From Lingula anatina (taxonomy: Eukaryota; Brachiopoda; Lingulata; Lingulida; Lingulidae): a DNA stretch of 23,919 bases. Location of the stretch: positions 456,057 through 479,975 of the forward strand of contig NW_019775192.1 in the NCBI RefSeq assembly GCF_001039355.2, written 5' to 3'. Positions 19,784 through 23,919 of this stretch are shown here, piece after piece; the first letter of the stretch is position 1; every line of letters begins with the position of its first letter. The translations under genes and the position numbers were made by a program. The notes under the pieces were generated by a model. It worked only from the letters and a program-made list of their open reading frames with translations. It searched no databases and was not told where the DNA came from.

Positions 19784-19961
19784 AGCAAATGCTGGCACTA
19801 GACTTAAAAGTTTGCAGCAACGGGTTTCCAAGTTTGCAGAAAAAAATTTTTTTTTTTTCTTGCCACAAATTCGCAAGAAGGAATTGCAGTTTGCAGCAAC
19901 ATTGTATTAAACTTGCTGCAAATTCGCTGCAAATTTGCAGCAGGCCTGACATTTTGCTAAT
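19784..19961. mobile_element. TTTGCAGCAA-type short element, copy 2
   Basis: Contains AAAAGTTTGCAGCAAC at the left and TTTGCAGCAGGCCTGACATT at the right, matching copy 1 (3948-4137). The left end AGCAAAT and right end ATTTTGCT are inverted relative to each other. An A6-T14 run interrupts the middle. It encodes no protein. Confidence 0.55.
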
Positions 19962-20498
19962 GGTAAGACATTGCACACAAGTGTTCCCAAGCTCAAACAC
20001 TGTTAACTAGACCCATTACAGATTTTGATAAATCAACGTTTCCAATAGGAAACAAATATGGTGGAGGATTCTAAGTAAGTCACAACAAAATGCACCAGAG
20101 CTTCCTCCAATCTTCTTGCCACCACTGTGGTGAAACCTCCGACTCTCAGGGTGGCTACTTTTGGCCCTCTTTAGTTGGAAAATAGCCTTGAATCCAAGGG
20201 CAACTAGATGGATTTTCAGCCTGCTGGGAGTGGAATGAGAGATGTAATCAAAGACCAGATTTTAAACAATGCACTCCCCTGGTGCAAATTACACTTAATT
20301 GAATTTACTTATCAGTTTTTTTTTCATTCTCTGAAGCAATATGCACTGGTTTGGCCCATGTGGTTATGATATGCTCTCTGGTTCAGATCACATTAAATCA
20401 AACTTGAGGGTGGTTAGAGACACTGTATAACCAGGCAACCAAATTAATCAAATGTTGTTATTAGGTATAAAATAAACAAAAGACTTGAGAGTCTGAGG
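19962..20498. other. No gene; possible regulatory segment
   Basis: The segment 20110-20310 is non-repetitive and holds ATCAAAG near 20248, a TCF/LEF-type core. No coding frame is supported. Confidence 0.3.
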
Positions 20499-20582
20499 TG
20501 TGGTGGTGGTTACCTTGTCATGTGGTGGTGGTGGTGGTGGTTACCTTGTCATGTGGTGGTGGTGGTGGTGGTTACCTTGTGG
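20499..20582 (+). repeat. TGG-rich minisatellite, 31-bp unit
   Basis: Three units end in GGTTACCTTGT: 20499-20520 (22 bp), 20521-20551 (31 bp) and 20552-20582 (31 bp). The first is shorter by three TGG triplets, so the array varies both in unit number and in its internal TGG count. Confidence 0.92.
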
Positions 20583-21428
20583 TTTATATCTTATGACACA
20601 TTTTGGTCAATTTTAGTCTAAGTTTTGTCTGATGTGAACACAGTGGTAAAGGTACATCTCACCGAGTTTTCTGTGCTGAATGTTAAATCTATGGAATATA
20701 TATACATAAAGTTCATATTGTTCTATATAAAACAATTTTTCAATACCTTTTTCTTTTGCATTAAGTAATATAACACTGATGAATAATGAAAACAAAAAGA
20801 AAATATTTCTGCTTTCAGATTATCCACATATTTTAAACCTTTTAATATCCACTAACTTAATGAAACTTCTCATTTCTTGGCCTTCAGGGAAATCCATATC
20901 CTTATCAAAAATGTTATTTTTTTTTCTATTTTTAAGTATCTCAGCAGATTTTGCCACTACCCTTGATCTTTACAATCAAATTATGATACACACATTAAAA
21001 CTGTTTTTTAATAACAATTTTATTCCATATGAAACAATTCCATTGCACCCTCAGACATTTGTATAATGACTGACGTACGTAATTAAGTGCAATCTTACCA
21101 TTACATATAGTACCAATAACATGCATTGCGTGCATCAAAACAAGACATAACTTCTAAAAGTACAAAAGAAGGCAAAAAACATGGGACTCTTATCTGTCGC
21201 TGTGTTTACACTCCTCAACCACCCCCATGTCTTGCCCTTGCAAATCATGAAATATAATCTCTCTGTTTTTTCCCTTACAGCATCATAACATAAATCAAAG
21301 GTACCCCACAGCTAGTATCAACACTGCAAGCCACCGCCCACTGTGGATATCACTTGGTATTAAGTCCTGTCTGTGAGGTCAAAGCCTGGGTATCGCTGTG
21401 TCGCTTTGTACTAAAGCTACCAGTACTC
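20583..21428. other. AT-rich DNA, no supported gene
   Basis: The plus-strand frame 20779-21066 is low-complexity in parts and has no splice or promoter context. No repeat of note was seen. Confidence 0.45.
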
Positions 21429-21463
<35 letters not shown>

Positions 21464-21464
21464 A
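21429..21464 (+). repeat. (AG)n microsatellite
   Basis: About 36 bases of AG repeats with a single AAAG interruption. Confidence 0.95.
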
Positions 21465-23607
21465 TGTAAAGGTGATGTATGTCAAGTGTACTTGTTTGCA
21501 AATATAACAAATAAAAAGTTAAAATTGTTGTAAAATTGTACTGTATGCAATATTTTGCATATACTTGCATAACATTCACCTTGTAATTGACAAGTCACAT
21601 TTATGTTTTACAAATATAGTTGAAATTTGCCAGAAGGTCCTGTGGTAAAAAAGCAGAACAGGTAAAAAAGTGGATAATATGTGATTTTTTTGGGGTATTT
21701 TTGGTCTCTCCACATGCATCAAACATAATGGTGACCACAGTGATGACAGTTTTGCTGACAGCAATGGCAACGCCATGGAAAAAAAAGGCGATCAGAAAAT
21801 ATGAACACAAACAGACACTTAAAAAACGGCAGCTGAGATGGAGAGGTGAGATGAGTGAGATCTGCATGTCAAATCAACCCGATCAACAGCACAGAAACCA
21901 TCAAGGTGGCTCCCTTCAGACTTATAAATGTCAGATTAAACGTGAGATTTCCCAGTCAGAGCAAACTGTATGTGATTTGAAAGGATATTTTCTCTGGGTC
22001 AGTTTTTATGAGCTTTGTGAGAATATCCCTTGGAAGCTGCTATATTGTTTTCAACAAAATCTTCTGCATAATAGAGAAAGTTAACAAACAGACTAAATTG
22101 ATTACCAGTTGAAATTGATTTAGGGAAAGCACAAATTTCAACAATGATATTTAAAAGTTGACCTTTACTTGTAGATTTGAAAATATACATATCCAACGGA
22201 CTTCAAAGAAAATGATACAAGTCCAGCTTAAAGTGTTTCCAAAACCATCTGCAAATTTAAGTGTAGATTTCAGCTTGACACAGCAGAGAAAAATTCCCAA
22301 CAGTCTCACATCAGGAAATTACTTATTACAATCTGCATACATAAAATTTGAAAATGCACAATCATATGATTTGATCATACAGATTACGCACAAGTTTTAA
22401 AAAAATTAATTGAGATCACAACTGTGATATAACATCATGTTCCCTGCCATAATTGCTGTTCTTTTTTGGGGGTGTCTCTGACAGAGCCTGTCTTCACCAT
22501 GGCCCACACACACAGTCTGGTCTGTGTAATGAACCCTCACTAAGCAGTCTAGACATTCTCTGTGCTGAGAGAAGCAGTTGCAATTATGACCCAAGAAATT
22601 AAATCAATTTGGACTGTTTTTACATTACGCACAAACAACAGACCCGAGACTCTAAAAAACGTGAGTAGACTTTTTAAATTGCATTAGGTATCAATTATAG
22701 GTTGGAGTATCTGCCTTAAATCACACAAAAGTTTCCCAAATATGACTTGCTGAAATAATATGGCCACATTCATGTATCACTTAGATCCTACCACTTCTTT
22801 TTGTACAAGTTGTAACACAAACACACTCTGTTCCTTGCTGAGCATAAAAACCAGCCACATGTAAACAAAAGGGTGATTTCTTTAAATAAGGTATGTGTCA
22901 GTTTGGTAACTTGAAACCAAAATGGGTGACAAATCACAATTTTCCCAGGCCATACAGATCTTCCTTGCACTGCTGCAAAGTTAAAAGTTATAGCTAAAAA
23001 TATACAAAATAATGAGTCTGAGATCAAGACCCAATGAACATTTCTAATAGTTGGTTACTTGCCCCCTTTTCAGATTGAGTGGTATTTTTTAGTGATACAG
23101 TGCGTACCAGTAGCCAGTTAGTATACATAATACCCTTTCAGAAATCCTCAAAGATATTAGATAAAAAAGCAATAAATGTCACTTATGATCCAATATTAAC
23201 AAAATTAGATGCCCTATAGTACATCCACAATGCACTTCTTCTTCAATGTATTGCTTACATAACCCTTTTTGTTGTAATTCTTAACATAGCAGAAAATAAT
23301 GCGTACTGTGAAGACTGAAGACCATGCATAACATTCATGTAAGTACATTAAAACTTTTTGGACTTTATCCACCATTTATCATTCCCTAAATTCTCTTCCA
23401 CTTTGTAAATACAAAATCATTTCAAGTATCTTAAACATTAAAACAATCAACATGAGAATACCCCTTTGTAGTTACTGTAATGGATCTTCACTTCTGTAGC
23501 ATTGTTGAAAAAAGAACTATGAATATTTTCTTGAAGAGACTGGCACTATGGCTCTAAAACTGGAGGTGGAGTTGCAGAAAACCATGAAACCCATCCATCC
23601 ATTAAAA
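21465..23607. other. No supported gene
   Basis: The longest open frame in the window (21620-22084, plus) begins at TTG, lacks an ATG for its first 36 codons and looks composite. A cysteine-rich minus-strand frame at 22406-22594 (HNCNCFSQHRECLDC) has no acceptor, donor or CpG retention that would support it. The remainder is CpG-poor AT-rich DNA. Confidence 0.4.
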
Positions 23608-23675
23608 CAGGTGTGTCAGATAAAGCTCCACAGGGAAGAGGACCATGTCAGGTGACCCACCACAGGGAACAGGTG
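23608..23675. promoter_or_regulatory. Three CAGGTG E-boxes in 68 bp
   Basis: CAGGTG occurs at 23608-23613, 23649-23654 and 23670-23675, twice as AACAGGTGT. Snail and ZEB zinc-finger factors and some bHLH factors are known to bind this hexamer. The surrounding 23580-23720 is non-repetitive. A regulatory role is inferred only. Confidence 0.25.
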
Positions 23676-23919
23676 TAGTTTGTGTGAAGCAGCATGGTAT
23701 CAGACAGAGAGAGGTGGGGGTTAAACCAATTTACAATATTTTCAGATGTATTCGGTTCAATATTGAATGCTCTAGGAATCTGGCAGAGTGTTTCATCAAA
23801 CTTGACAGTAATTAGGATGTATTTGCAACAACAACTGTCAGGTATAAGATCCTCATAAGGTAGTTCACCTCAAATAGCTTATATTAATAATACCAATTAT
23901 GTTTCAGAATTCAGCAAAA
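23676..23919. other. Window end, no gene seen
   Basis: AT-rich single-copy-looking DNA with no open frame of interest. Confidence 0.5.

Noticed and set aside
21620-22084. Longest open frame (154 codons, plus strand)
   Set aside because: It starts at TTG with no ATG for 36 codons, has no splice, promoter or poly(A) support, and a frame of similar quality lies on the opposite strand at 21601-21867.
22406-22594. Cysteine-rich minus-strand frame, possible zinc-binding or EGF-like exon
   Set aside because: Cysteine spacing fits no pattern I know, no acceptor or donor is convincing, and CpGs are absent.
1-23919. tRNA, rRNA, conserved microRNA or CRISPR array
   Set aside because: No B-box GGTTCGA with paired arms, no rRNA words, none of the common conserved microRNA sequences I could recall, and no regularly spaced direct repeats were found.

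Overview
The window reads as animal nuclear DNA, most likely from a marine invertebrate. I see no long open reading frames, no operons and no bacterial gene packing. Instead there is AT-rich text (roughly 35-38% GC by eye), many microsatellites, short candidate exons flanked by AG/GT signals, AATAAA sites, dispersed mobile-element remnants and strong regional CpG depletion. The octamer TACATGTA occurs at least eight times, where base composition alone predicts about one. From memory this fits lophotrochozoan or other marine invertebrate genomes, but I cannot name the species. A single N at 5199 indicates a draft assembly.

Layout. Positions 1-430 hold a candidate minus-strand exon with a promoter-like block upstream of it (ETS and CACGTG motifs). 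Positions 1040-1580 hold what looks like the 3' end of another minus-strand gene: a terminal coding exon (1080-1247), a nearby AATAAA, and a possible preceding exon. From about 1.6 to 12.6 kb the DNA is CpG-poor and intron-like. It carries weak exon candidates, one TTTGCAGCAA-type element (3948-4137), a 45-bp tandem duplication, a degraded dispersed repeat, and the most striking feature, a 1040-bp fold-back (palindromic) element at 7919-8958 bounded by a 6-bp target-site duplication CAATAG.

From about 12.6 to 17.7 kb the CpG frequency is about ten times higher. I counted 41 CpG in 13141-14160 against 4 in 5581-6600. This domain contains a possible promoter and short untranslated first exon on the plus strand (13784-13898). 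From 17.7 kb to the end the DNA is CpG-poor again. It holds short tandem repeats, a second TTTGCAGCAA element (19784-19961) and several stretches that look like regulatory DNA, including a hairpin with a Pbx-Hox-type site beside a Meis/Prep-type site (18731-18766), a cluster of CACTT/AAGTG cores, and three CAGGTG E-boxes near the end.

No protein family could be named with confidence. All coding calls are candidate exons based on reading frame, splice-like signals, CpG retention and poly(A) signals, and they need transcript or homology support. The fold-back element, the CpG domain and the two-copy repeat families are seen directly in the sequence and are the firmest content.
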